Source: Aquanectria penicillioides (lineage: Eukaryota > Ascomycota > Sordariomycetes > Hypocreales > Nectriaceae). Taken from it: DNA of 64,000 nucleotides. The notes below the pieces were generated by a model that was given only the letters and a program-made list of their open reading frames with translations, did not search any database and had not been told where the DNA came from. Location of the stretch: positions 3,162,001-3,226,000 of the forward strand of contig PYIU01000002.1 of the NCBI GenBank assembly GCA_003415625.1, written 5' to 3'. The translations under genes and the position numbers were made by a program. Positions 26,436 through 36,725 of the stretch are shown here, piece after piece (within the stretch, counting starts at the first letter, position 1; the number at the start of each line of letters is the position of its first letter).

Positions 26436-28962
26436 CTACGCCTTGTCACCACCCTCCTTCTTGTCTGTGTTATCATTCCCAGCAAATTTCTTGTCCGAAG
26501 CGCTTGACCCTCCATTGGCTTTGCTGGTGTTGGACACGGGCTTCTGGGCCTCATTGGCCTCGAGGGCTGCGAGGATGGCGTCGAGTTTGCTCTCCAGGTT
26601 GGCAAGGTTCGCCTCGAGGGCGGTGGCAGTCTGTTCACCCCTAAAACCGTGAAGAGAGGTCTTGTTAGTGAGGTTTCAACGTCTTGGCTAGGATATCCGG
26701 GACAAAAGGAAGGCCGGGAGAGGAGAAAAAAAAAACAAGAAAGGGAAAAAAAAAAGGGAGGAGAAAGAAATAAAAAATAAAAATTACAAGGGCCAAGCAA
26801 CTGGGGGGGAGGGGGGAGGGGGTTCATCTAGGGAGCTGGGTAGGTTTGGTGAGAGACGGAGCAAGGCCAGGTCTGGACCGTAGCAGAAGTGTAGGGAAGA
26901 AGGTGCGGTAGAACCACGAATTGACTGAGTAGTGATGGGCTTGGAGAACAGGAACGCGAGTAAGAGTGAAAGGGGTGGGCGTAGGTGAATGGCGGTGACA
27001 AAGAGTCAAAGCAAGCCAGTAGGGGAGTTGGAGCATGACCAATTGCCATGTTCTGAGATGTGGCATGGCGTTGGCGTTGGCGGGAACGGAAACGGACACG
27101 GACACGGAGATGCATATGGGAATGGAGAGATGGAGCTGGAGATTGGGCAAGGGGGAGAGGGGGTATGATTGAAGCAGGAGGTGAGGTGAGGTGAGGTGAG
27201 ATGAGATGAGATGAGCTGAGAGGGGAGGAGACGGGACTGGCTATGAGGATGGGAGATCTCACTTGAGAAGGAGGCTTCCGCATCCGGGAGGTCTCGATTG
27301 AGATGTGAATTGTGGATGCGTATATGAATTGTGGATGTGTATGTGAATTGTGGATGTGGATGTGGATGTGGATGTGGATGTGGATGTGAATTGTGGATGT
27401 GAATTGTGGATGTGGATGCAGATGAGGATGCGAATGCGGATGTGGTTGACTATGGTTGATGCAGATGCAGGGCGGATTCCGGGGATCTGGGCCCTCAGAG
27501 ACCATCAGAAACCCTTCACAGACTCGACGGGTCGAGGCGGTAAAACGAACGCCTCCCCGATCGGTGCCGACCCCTTGGGCGGGTACCAGTGTCGGCGACG
27601 CCGGGCGGTGGCTTTTGGTCCCAACAAAGACCCTCGATGGACCGAGAATCTGGGCCTTTGGCGTTTTGGGAGGGGGTGTGCGTTGCCTTTACCGCGAGCG
27701 TTAAGCGCGGCCAGTGAGGCGAACAAAGCCTCGCTCTCTGTCCTTGTCCATTCATCAATCTCCCTTGCAAGTAGGTACACGGGGGAATTAAGATGAAACA
27801 AAAAGAAAATACAAACAAGACAATTGATGAACAGGATAATTTTCTTTTGTTGAAAATAACCGATATGAAGCGGATGGGAAATGATAATAAGAACTTTTTT
27901 TGGGACCAAAAAAAAAAAAAAAAAAGGGACAAGACCATGACAGGCAGAACAAAGGGAATGGCAGGGGGGGGCTCAGCCAAGGAACTAAGGGTAGTAACGT
28001 CGGAAGAAGCGAAATCCAAACGGCAGGGTCTTGAACAAGAAGCAACAATAGCCACGGGCAAGGTGAGACTAGGGGCGTGTATATACCTGGCGAGATCCTG
28101 GTAGGCCTAGAACGACACGTTGTCAGTCAACACCATGGCCATGCACAACCGATGAGACGAATATGAATAGTGACAGGCATGTGAGGCATCGGGATGAAAG
28201 GTGCAGCAAAGGGACAGAAAAAGAAAAGAAAAGAAAAAACAAAGGAAAAACAAACAAACAAACAAAGGTGTTGGACGCCGATGCAGACGACACTGGTATT
28301 GCAGAATGCAATGCAATGCATCAATGCACATCAGGTCAATATTGATTGACGGGCAGCTCGTGGCGGGCCAGCGACATGTAGAGACTGACAGATGGACAGG
28401 GTCTGGACCACGGCTGAGGCTTGGAGCTTAAGGGTTGGGGGCCGGGGTCCTGGGAAGGGAGGGGCTGATGCCGGGCTGGGATAGGACACATGATGGGGGG
28501 AGGGGGGGGGGGGGGAATATCATGAGGAGCCTTTTTTTGGTGACAGCGGGGACTCGGGGAACTGGGATGAGATGCGAAAAGGGCTGGAGATGCCGCTTTG
28601 CTCAGCGGGCCTGGACCCTGGAGGCGACTTGGGCAAGATGGAGAATTGGACATGACCACCTGCCGATGTGCGTGGGGACCGGGGGAGATGATGGGAAATG
28701 GGCTAGCCATGAGGATGGGGGAGATGGGAGATGGGAGATGGGAGATGGGGCACCGAAGGGGGAAGAGGGAAGAGGTGGATAGGACATGAGAGGAGAGACG
28801 AGAGACGAGAGACGAGGCGAGGGGCATGGTATGGGATGGGATGGAATGAAGAGCAACACAAGGAAGAACTGTTCAACTGTTTAGACTGACTTGAGCTAGA
28901 TCGGCGTCCGACGACGAGGCTCGGGTGTCGGATGCGGACTTGTTGCTGTCTGACGGAGTCAT
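26436..28962 (-). CDS. Small coiled-coil protein of 98 residues, unknown function, with very long introns
   Basis: Three exons (28891-28962, 28087-28106, 26436-26640) total 297 nt and close exactly in phase. Introns are 784 and 1446 nt, far longer than the roughly 50-120 nt introns in most of the other genes here. Exon 1 encodes a Ser/Asp-rich start (MTPSDSNKSASDTR) ending DLAQ. The 20-nt exon 2 encodes AYQDLAR. Exon 3 begins GEQTATALEANLANLESKLD and continues as a short amphipathic coiled coil, then a polar Lys/Asp/Gly tail ending GGDKA. Donors are GTCAGT and GTATAT; acceptors end CTAG and TTTTAG. I do not recognise the family; the size and coiled coil suggest a small complex subunit or adaptor (inference). 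An exon-like segment inside the second intron is listed separately. No single exon is long enough to be called by open-frame length alone. Confidence 0.72.
27181..27220. repeat. GAGGT/GAGAT pentamer microsatellite
   Basis: About four GTGAG units pass into ATGAG units. It lies inside intron 2 of the small coiled-coil gene. Confidence 0.85.
27304..27445. repeat. GGATGT microsatellite block with GAATTGTGGATGT higher-order unit
   Basis: A run of GGATGT hexamers, interspersed with repeated GAATTGTGGATGT units, lies inside intron 2 of the small coiled-coil gene. It helps explain that intron's unusual length. Confidence 0.85.
27693..27763 (-). other. Exon-like segment inside intron 2 of the small coiled-coil gene
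   Basis: On the minus strand, 71 nt flanked by an AG (CTTGCAAG) and a GT (GTAAAG) read EIDEWTRTESEALFASLAALN in a frame that matches the phase left by exon 2. Because 71 is not a multiple of three, including it shifts the last exon out of its good coding frame. Reading on into the intron instead gives a basic tail that stops near 27505. It may be an alternative exon, a retained-intron isoform or coincidence. Confidence 0.25.
28721..28819. repeat. GGGAGAT and GAGAGAC tandem repeats
   Basis: Four units of GGGAGAT at about 28721-28750 and three to four units of GAGAGAC at about 28790-28815, inside intron 1 of the small coiled-coil gene. Confidence 0.8.
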
Positions 28963-29384
28963 GGTTGGACGTACGGTAGGCAACGGGGACCTGGACTGGG
29001 AGGGGGGAAGGACGACGATGGTCAGAATCAGATGTTTTTCTTTTTTTCCTTCCTTTTTTTTCTTACCCTTCGTCTTCTCGCGGACCCTGTTTCTTGGTCT
29101 TGCTCACGGATGACAGGGTGCGGGATGCAGATGCAACGGCGTACCAGCGACGGAATATGTTGGATGTCGGATGGACGATCGGTAAGGGCACGGAAGACGG
29201 AGCAGTCCCGGCGCGGCGGTTGCGTCGACGTGTGTGTGAGGTGTGAGACGGAGGTGGAGGTGTGAGGTGCAAGTTTTGCAAGGTCCCAGGCGGGAGGTGC
29301 AGGTTGTTGACTACCTAGGCCAGATGGAGCCGAGGGACCAGAGACATGGACCGTAGACAGGTCGCGGACACGGGCAACTGGCCT

Positions 29385-29407
29385 AGAGAGAGAGAGAGAG
29401 AGAGAGA
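29385..29407. repeat. GA dinucleotide microsatellite
   Basis: About eleven uninterrupted GA units in the intergenic region upstream of the small coiled-coil gene. Confidence 0.9.
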
Positions 29408-30764
29408 CTCCTGACTCGGGACTCATACGCAGACGCAGACGCAGATACGGACGCAGATGCTCGGTAGAGTGGGCTCGCTACGCGGAGGGCGCAGGCCAGC
29501 ACCGACTAGCGGGGCCCGCGGGTGAGGATCCCGAAGCATGTCTACAGATGAGGTTCCCTGAAATAGGGATGGGGATGGGGTTGAGGGGAATTGGATCCAT
29601 CACTGAGGGATCTTGCTAGTGAGCGAGGGATGGGGGGAGGGGGAGGGTCCAAGGATGAGAGAGAGTGAGAGGTAGAGAGATGCCAAGAGAGTTGATTGAT
29701 TGGGGACGACGGGGCCCCTTGGAGCCCTGGGGCCCTAGAGCCCTAGAGCCCTAGAGCCCTGGAACCCTGAAGCCCCAAGGAGCCCTTGAAGAGAGAGCCC
29801 TGAGGCCCAGAGCATGGGACACGGGAGGGCCCCAAGACAGGCGCCCGACTTGGAACATAAAGAAAATCTCATCATTCATTAATCAATTCAATCGGCAAGT
29901 AAGCGAGTGAGTTGAATGAGACGAAAATGTGAGCATGCGTGGATTGCCGTCCCGTGTGCCCGGCCCCCCTCTCTCACACCGTCTAACTTACTGCGCCAGC
30001 TCCTACCCCCCATCGCTCTTCAGCTCTTGTTTCTCATTTTCCATGTCCTTGATACAGCCTACGTATCCTGCCTTTCCGAGCTCTGTGTGATTGCTCGTTG
30101 GTCCCGGCTGGTGAGGTGAGAAGTCGTATAGATGCAGTGGAAAAGCAGGAAACTGACCATGGCTGCATCCTGCCTGGCCCGGGATATTCGGTGTACGCCT
30201 ACATGGCAAAAGGGATTACTTGCTTGCTCCGTGGAGATAGGTAAATGGGTAGGGAGGTATATGTGGGTAGCTGTCGTACAAGTAGGCATAGACGCGCGAA
30301 GGGACGCAAGCCAAAGAGGCGTGGGCGTAGGGCGCGTGCACACCTCCGCTGAAACGACCGGCGCATGTCAGATGGGAAAGTGGACAGAAATCGATGCCGT
30401 CGGGATGGTAGATTCGGTCTAGATCCCAGGGATGCGGACCAAGCAAGCTGAAAGTGGTGATGCGATGCACAGGGCCGCACAGCACTTGGGCCATTTGTGT
30501 CTTGTCAGAGACATTCCAGACTCAAAGGGCCCAGACCACCCCCTCCCCGCATCGCATCGGATCTTTCCTTTTCGTTTCTTTTTCCTCGCCGGTCTTCCTC
30601 GCCGTTTTTCCATGCGTGTCTCTCCGCCATCGGGCTAGGCTGGGCTGTCTGAGCCCGAGAAGGGCTGGACCTGAGAGGCGGTTGAGTAGTGACTTCTTTC
30701 ATGGCTTCCAAATAAAAGTCGACAGCGCGTGGCGTGGCTTGCTTGAGCTCCTATTTTAGAGGAA

Positions 30765-30782
30765 GGGGGGGGGGGGGGGGGG
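30765..30782. repeat. Poly-G tract, 18 G
   Basis: A long G homopolymer in the intergenic region. It is relevant because several gene frames in this window break in shorter G/C runs. Confidence 0.85.
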
Positions 30783-30968
30783 AACCCTGCTGGGGGTTCG
30801 GAGGATTGGGATCTCGGTCGACTGGGGAGGAGCATCGATCGGTCTGGGCGCAAGCCACATGAGCCTGGACCGCGGCGATGCAGCCTGCGTCGGCTGGGGC
30901 TGTGAACGTCGAACGATGCGAAACCAACGACAACGAGAACCTCCAAACGGGCTGCTGCTGCTGGATTG

Positions 30969-31000
30969 ATGGGGATGGGGATGGGGATGGGGATGGGGGT
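30969..31000. repeat. GGGGAT hexamer microsatellite
   Basis: Four to five units of GGGGAT in tandem. Each unit has a run of four G, so the tract could in principle form a G-quadruplex. Confidence 0.85.
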
Positions 31001-31212
31001 GCGAAACCACCCGACACGAAATGAGGCAGAGTCGTGTTTGACGGAGACGGAGCGTGCCCTCCGATGGATGGACCATGAACAAGACAAGAATGGCAACCCG
31101 AGCAATGGTAGAAGAGGCCTTTTTGACTCAGTCACCGTCTTGATGCGTGTGACCCGTATCAACCTTTGAGTTGAATATTGTCGACTTTGCATCAATTTCA
31201 CGGCGACGTCGT

Positions 31213-31243
31213 CTGTATGTATGTATGTATGTATGTATGTATG
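31213..31243. repeat. GTAT tetranucleotide microsatellite
   Basis: Seven or more perfect GTAT units. Confidence 0.9.
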
Positions 31244-32732
31244 GCCACTCCATCACCCTCTATGCAGCAGCAATCACGAGATTGCTGCTGAACTTCATCG
31301 GTAATTCTGGGCCCCCACCAACGCACTGATGCGAATCCAGTCAGTCGGGTCGACAAACCTCAGTGACTTAGACCGCAGTTCATGAATCAGCATCAGAATC
31401 AGCCTTGGAATATCTCCGTAGTCTGATGCATGGCGGGGGATCCAAGTCATGTCACCACCATGACCATGTTGCGGGTAGTGCCTGTCGGTGGTCTGGAACA
31501 CGTTTGGGAACGCCCACCTCGTGGCTTTCTCGTATATCAAGCGTCGAGGACGAATGATTTGCAAGCCCACCGAGGCAGGGCCCGAGCCAAGATGGCGAAC
31601 CAAATCAGGGGGGGGGTGCTCGGGCGGCAGGTGCTTCAATGACGGGGCGTCCACACCAGTGCTCAGACGACGCTCACTGCTCAGGCCAAAGGAGCCATGC
31701 GACGGCCTACGAGCCAAGCTGCGTCGGTCTCTACTACTGCGGATATGAACCAGCTCATGGGGCCTTGGATGGGGCTTGCAAATAGAGCACTTTTGCCATG
31801 TGCGACCATTGACTAGACAGGCCCGCGACGGAGACCACGGCGACGTGCTAACCATGCGAGGTATCAAACTCGCTAGGAGCTGCCCTTTGGCTCCCTCAGT
31901 CCATCAGTCACTGTGGCGCCTCGTTTACTTTTCAAAGCAAAGCCCCTCCAGAGGAGCCGCCTTGCCGCCTTTTGAGCCCTTCGGGTCACCACCAATCATG
32001 TGTCGAGCTTTCCTCATTCCTGCCTACGAAGACGAAGAAGAAAAAAAAAAATCAACGCTGGTAGGGGAGCCCAGACAAAGGGTCTAGATCAGTCAGCAAA
32101 ACAAAATCCCCTGCCCGAGTAAATGTCCGCTGCAGAGCCCACTATGACATTGTCGAAAAGGAAAAAAATAAAATGAAAAAAAGGAGAGAAGAAGGCGAGA
32201 AGACCAACCAAATAATGGCAAACTGCATTGCATGCTGGCAAGAAGCCTTGAGCTGCTGAAAGATGCAGCGGAATGTTCCTTTCTATTCCCAAAGAGGGAA
32301 TACCCTGGGGCGGTAAACCCCGGGAATACTGTGGGTGGGAAGGTGCGTCCACCGGCCGCCTAACTTGTCTTGCCCTCAGTGTCCTGGCAGGTCTTCTAAG
32401 CTCCAGTCAGCGTTGTACAGATACTTTGAGAGCTTCTGACTGCGTTAATGCCACACCCTCCCTAATCACCCTGGTCGTCTGGTCGTCTTCTCCATGTCGC
32501 GAGGCATCGAGGCGCGATGTTCTAGACTCATGACTCTTCATCCATCACATCCATCTTCGTTCGATATCCCCCCGGCTTGCGAGCCCTGCCATTCTGGCGC
32601 CATGGGCCGACCATTCCATCATGGCACTGGCTGGTCGGGGAAGCGGCCTTTTCCAAACAACCAGCCCTAGGTGAAATGGCCATTGCATTGGCCTCTACTC
32701 CATAGTTTACCTCGAGCTGGTTGGTGCTTGCT

Positions 32733-32767
32733 TGCTGGTGTGTTGGTGTTGGTGCTGGTGCTGGTAC
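32733..32767. repeat. GGTGTT/GGTGCT repeat
   Basis: Short tandem units of GGTGTT changing to GGTGCT in the intergenic region. Confidence 0.75.
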
Positions 32768-33146
32768 GTGCGATAGATCGATCGACCCCAGTCCCAGTCC
32801 CAGCCCCATCCCAGTCCTCTCCCGCTCCGTGCCTTGTGCTCACCCTGGGTACAGTACACAGGCGCTTGGATTAACGAATTCCATGGATGGCTTCCCAAGG
32901 ATTGCGCTGTTCGGGACCACACTTGGCCAAAGAGACCCAGCGAAACCCAGACACCGGCCACCACCGACTCGGTGGACAGACCTGAGTGGGCGGACCACGA
33001 CTTTGTCGGGGGCCGGGCAGCCAATACCAATACCGGCCACGCCAGTGCCTGAAGGATCGAGATTCCTGGCCCTCTGCCAAATTCCCATGGTCACAATGGG
33101 CGATTTCGGCCGACAATGACCAGCAAACTTACAGCAACTTGCCAAT

Positions 33147-33228
33147 ACCTATGCCAATGCCAATGCCAATGCCAATGCCAATGCTTATGCCAATGCTTAT
33201 GCCAATGCCTATGCTAATCCCGCAGATT
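33147..33228. repeat. ATGCCA hexamer minisatellite
   Basis: About thirteen units of ATGCCA or the variants ATGCTT and ATGCCT in tandem. The plus strand has no stop across it and would read as a Met-Pro repeat, but nothing around it supports a gene. Confidence 0.85.
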
Positions 33229-36200
33229 CACTCCCGTCTTTGAGCCGGGACATTGGCCACCCTTGCTCGACCCTCATGATGATTGCCATCGCTCCACTGG
33301 AGCTCCCAACGTGGCCTGGGAGAGGGAGATGTCGTAACCAGAACCTCCAGAGCCTGACGAGAATCAGCGCACTCTCAAAAGGCAGAGCCGTGAAGTCGCG
33401 CGTCTACGATATCGCTGTGATTAATCCGCCCACTATCAGTGACGAGCATACCACTTGATACGCAACTTGGCCTATGCCCCAAGATGCGTCATCCGACCTT
33501 TGCCAGCTTCATCAGCTCAAGCGATGAAATGTGGCCGCCGATTGAATCTACTAAGACGCCGGTGGCCATACTATGTGGTCATGTCGAACGGGTATTTGCA
33601 GCAAGATACCGCGTGGTGGTGGTGCATTTTTTTAGGACTTGGGAAGAAGCCCGCTCACTGAAGCTGCCGCTGCCGCCCGGATGTGGTGCGATCCATGAGC
33701 CAAACTTCGATTTCCGTCAATGCCCATGGCCCGATGGCGATCAGGAACACCCGGGGGGGGAGGGGGGAGGGGCCAGGGCGTGCGGCGTCAAACCCGGAGC
33801 TCCACCCACGCCCCCTTGAACGCTCCCGTTTGAATCCCAAGTTTCGGTATGGACAACTCTCTGTACCAGTTCACTACCAGCTGTCAACCCATTTATTGAC
33901 CAACATGACTGGCAATCAGATGTTCTACGGGTCTAAAAAGAAATGCGGCGTGCGCTCGGCGTAAATGCAGTCCCTCCTCACCGTGCCTGCTACTATTTCC
34001 CGGCGCTCTTGGGCTGAATACGTACCATGCACATGGCGAGACCAAAGCACGAGAGCTGGACTCTCACCATCCACGCAGATACACATCCTAGGATAGGATC
34101 GAGATCTCGCCATAGCCGATGTCGATGTCTGTACACCTCTGCATAGCGTCTCCTCTTCCCCAGCACAATGCGGTCATGGCCTACCAGGTACTCTTGGGAA
34201 GGACAATCGGACTCGACTGCTGTTTGTCCGCCGTGGTCCAAGCAAAGCCAAAGCATCACGCTATGTACCTCAGCGTCAGGCATGATCTAGCCTGGCCTGG
34301 CCTGGCCACGCGAACTGCGAACTGGCCCAACCGAGGTTCTTCGCTTCCAGAATCACTCAAGCCTGTGTTTGTTGCCACAGATTTGAGAAGCGGCCATTCT
34401 TTCGGTGCTCTGAAACGCACCAGAACCGAGAGCTCTACGCATCGAAGCCAGCTGTGCGAGTTGGCTCCTTTCCCCCCATGACTCGAGCGCATAAGGCGTC
34501 TGTCTGTGAGGGCACACAACGCTGGGTTGGGTCAACCCAGGCCCCCGGACGTGGTTCGTGGTTACATCCGCACCGGGGCCGGGCAGGGCCAATTCAACGT
34601 CTGGTGATCGTCCAGACCGGCATGCTGACAACCCAGGGCCGGGGAGACGCTTCCCACAGGCCGTCGGCTGCTTGAAGGCGTCGGGAAGTTTGGCCATGGA
34701 TTTTCCCCCATTGCCCATACATAGCATTAGCCATGCTCCTCCCGCGATAGAGCGATAGTCGCACGCGATACGACGCAGTACGTACACGTCAAACACAAGC
34801 ATGCCCGCCAGCCCGCCCGAACAAGCTCGGCGCCTCGTGTCGAACCAGGCACATACATAGGTATAAGGTAGGCTGCCAAAAGGTCAGGCCAAGGGCGGGT
34901 TCTGGACGCATGTACGTACTTCTACTGAGGCGGGATCAACATTACCGGCACCCCCTCCCCTGCCGGCTCCAGTCCCCAGACGACGCCCCCCTTCACAAAC
35001 CACCCCCAGGGCATCTGATGCTCTGCTTGCTCTGCTCTGCTGCTCTTTTCTCCTCCACACGCCTCACACTTCGCTTCTTCCACCTCCCTCTCACGACTCT
35101 TGTCTTGTCTTCGCTTCCGAACCCTTGCTTTCCCATTTGCCTGGCTCCTTTGCCGGTGGCTGCGGCACCTCTGCTTTTCCCCCATCCCCCTGGACCCTGC
35201 CGACAGCGCGGATCCCGAGATGCCCTAAACTTATTTGTTACCCATTTGTCCAAGCTACCCTCCTCCTCCTACCTTGCACATTACTTTTAGTCGTAGAGGT
35301 GTCCCATCAGAGTCTTCTTCTCTCACCCCCATAATTCTCCTCTCGACTTCAAACTGTCCCGTCCTCCTTGACAACCAACCCTTTAAATAAGGAACGCACA
35401 CACCCCCCCTGGACCCCTCCCTCCACCACCATCACAGGATCCTCCCTCTACCGCCGCCCGCACCCACCCCAGCGGAGCGGGAACCCCAGGTCCAGAACCT
35501 CGATCCTCAATCCAACCCGCATCAGCCCCAGCCTGGGCTTCTGCCCCAGTCACCTCATCAGTCGCCTCATAAGATCAGTTTCGAGATCACCTGCCCGCTC
35601 GGATCCTCAATGTCGCCTCTCAGGGCCGGCTTCCTCCTTGACCGTTAACCTTTGTCCTACCTCACCGTTGGACAGAACACTTCCTGTTACCCACCCGGGC
35701 AAGCCCTGCCTGGCAAATCGAGATATCCGATCGTCTTCTGGGGGTGCCAGTATCTGCCATTCCACGCCCTCACACTCACTTGGACTTCTCCCTCCCGCTT
35801 CTGCTCCTCACCTTTCATCACGTCACTCCTCAGATGTCTGTTGGCTGTTGCCCCATGTCAATTGTTCTTTGATCATCGGCATCTCTATCTTCTTTGCCAT
35901 CTCCACACACTTCCACTTCGTCATCGAGTACCTCCCCACTGGGTCTTCTGCTCACTCAATACCGTTCGGTTGTAGGTGCCATCTCAAATCCTGCCTTCTT
36001 TCACCACCCACCCCCCCTTTCCCCTCTTGGGATCATATCCCAACCAGCAAGGGTGTCTTCGGCTCCCCAACGGCGGTCGACTGCTTTCCTTCTGCTCCTT
36101 CACTTCACTTCACTTCACTTCACATTCTCACTCCACGTCTCGCCCTGACTTGATCATCATTGACCAGCGTCCTCTCTTCTTAGATTTGACCTGCTCTCAT

Positions 36201-36725
36201 TCGCTCTCACCGACGCCTGCCTACCGGTACACACCATTCTCTTGGACACATAGAGCTCTCTGTCGAGGGGCATCTACGTCCTGGCATCATCGTTGCTCAC
36301 GAGGGGGTAACACCACCTTCTACCACCAATCGTTGCGACCCCGCCTGAAGTACCCACTGGCTCAGGCGCCCAACGAGGAACAAGGTCTCTGCGTAAACAC
36401 GCGTGCCCTGCCCTTAGAAGACTTCACGACGACGTTGGCCTCCCTTACACAGCTGGCGGTTCTTCCACTAGTGACATCTAAAGACTCAGTTCCTCCCCGT
36501 TGCCACCCTTGAGAGTGTATCATCCCGGAAACCTGTTTGTCGTGGCGGACTTGGGCTGCAAGTCCATCCAATCACCTTGGCTTCCTCTGCCGCCTTTTAG
36601 GTCATCATAACATCACAGCTCTATTCTTGACGCGTGTAAATGTTGATACGCTGCGTGGTCTTCCTGTGAATAAGGAAACAACTTCTGCCAGAGTCAAAGG
36701 CGGCCGCTAGCTGCCTGTCTTCTGG

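Larger units (their letters stand above)
28963..36725. other. 7.8 kb intergenic region rich in simple repeats, upstream of the SAM/HMG-box gene
   Basis: This divergent interval lies between the small coiled-coil gene (minus) and the SAM/HMG-box gene (plus). About 29-34.8 kb carries many microsatellites (GA, poly-G, GGGGAT, GTAT, GGTGTT, ATGCCA). About 34.9-36.7 kb is strongly pyrimidine-rich on the plus strand and looks like a very long 5' leader. The longest open frame there (35368-36153) is rich in Ser/Pro/His/Thr, has no recognisable domain and matches what C/T-rich DNA encodes by chance. No tRNA, rRNA or transposon was recognised. Confidence 0.5.

Noticed and set aside
27693..27763. This segment as a constitutive exon of the small coiled-coil gene
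   Set aside because: At 71 nt it leaves phase 1, while the strongly coding last exon needs phase 2; direct exon 2 to last-exon splicing fits exactly.
33147..33243. Met-Pro repeat protein encoded by the ATGCCA tract
   Set aside because: It is only the translation of a hexamer repeat, with no start context, splice sites or conserved flanks.
35368..36153. 261-residue open frame upstream of the SAM/HMG-box gene
   Set aside because: Composition is dominated by Ser, Pro, His and Thr as expected from C/T-rich DNA; no domain, and all three frames are similarly open nearby.
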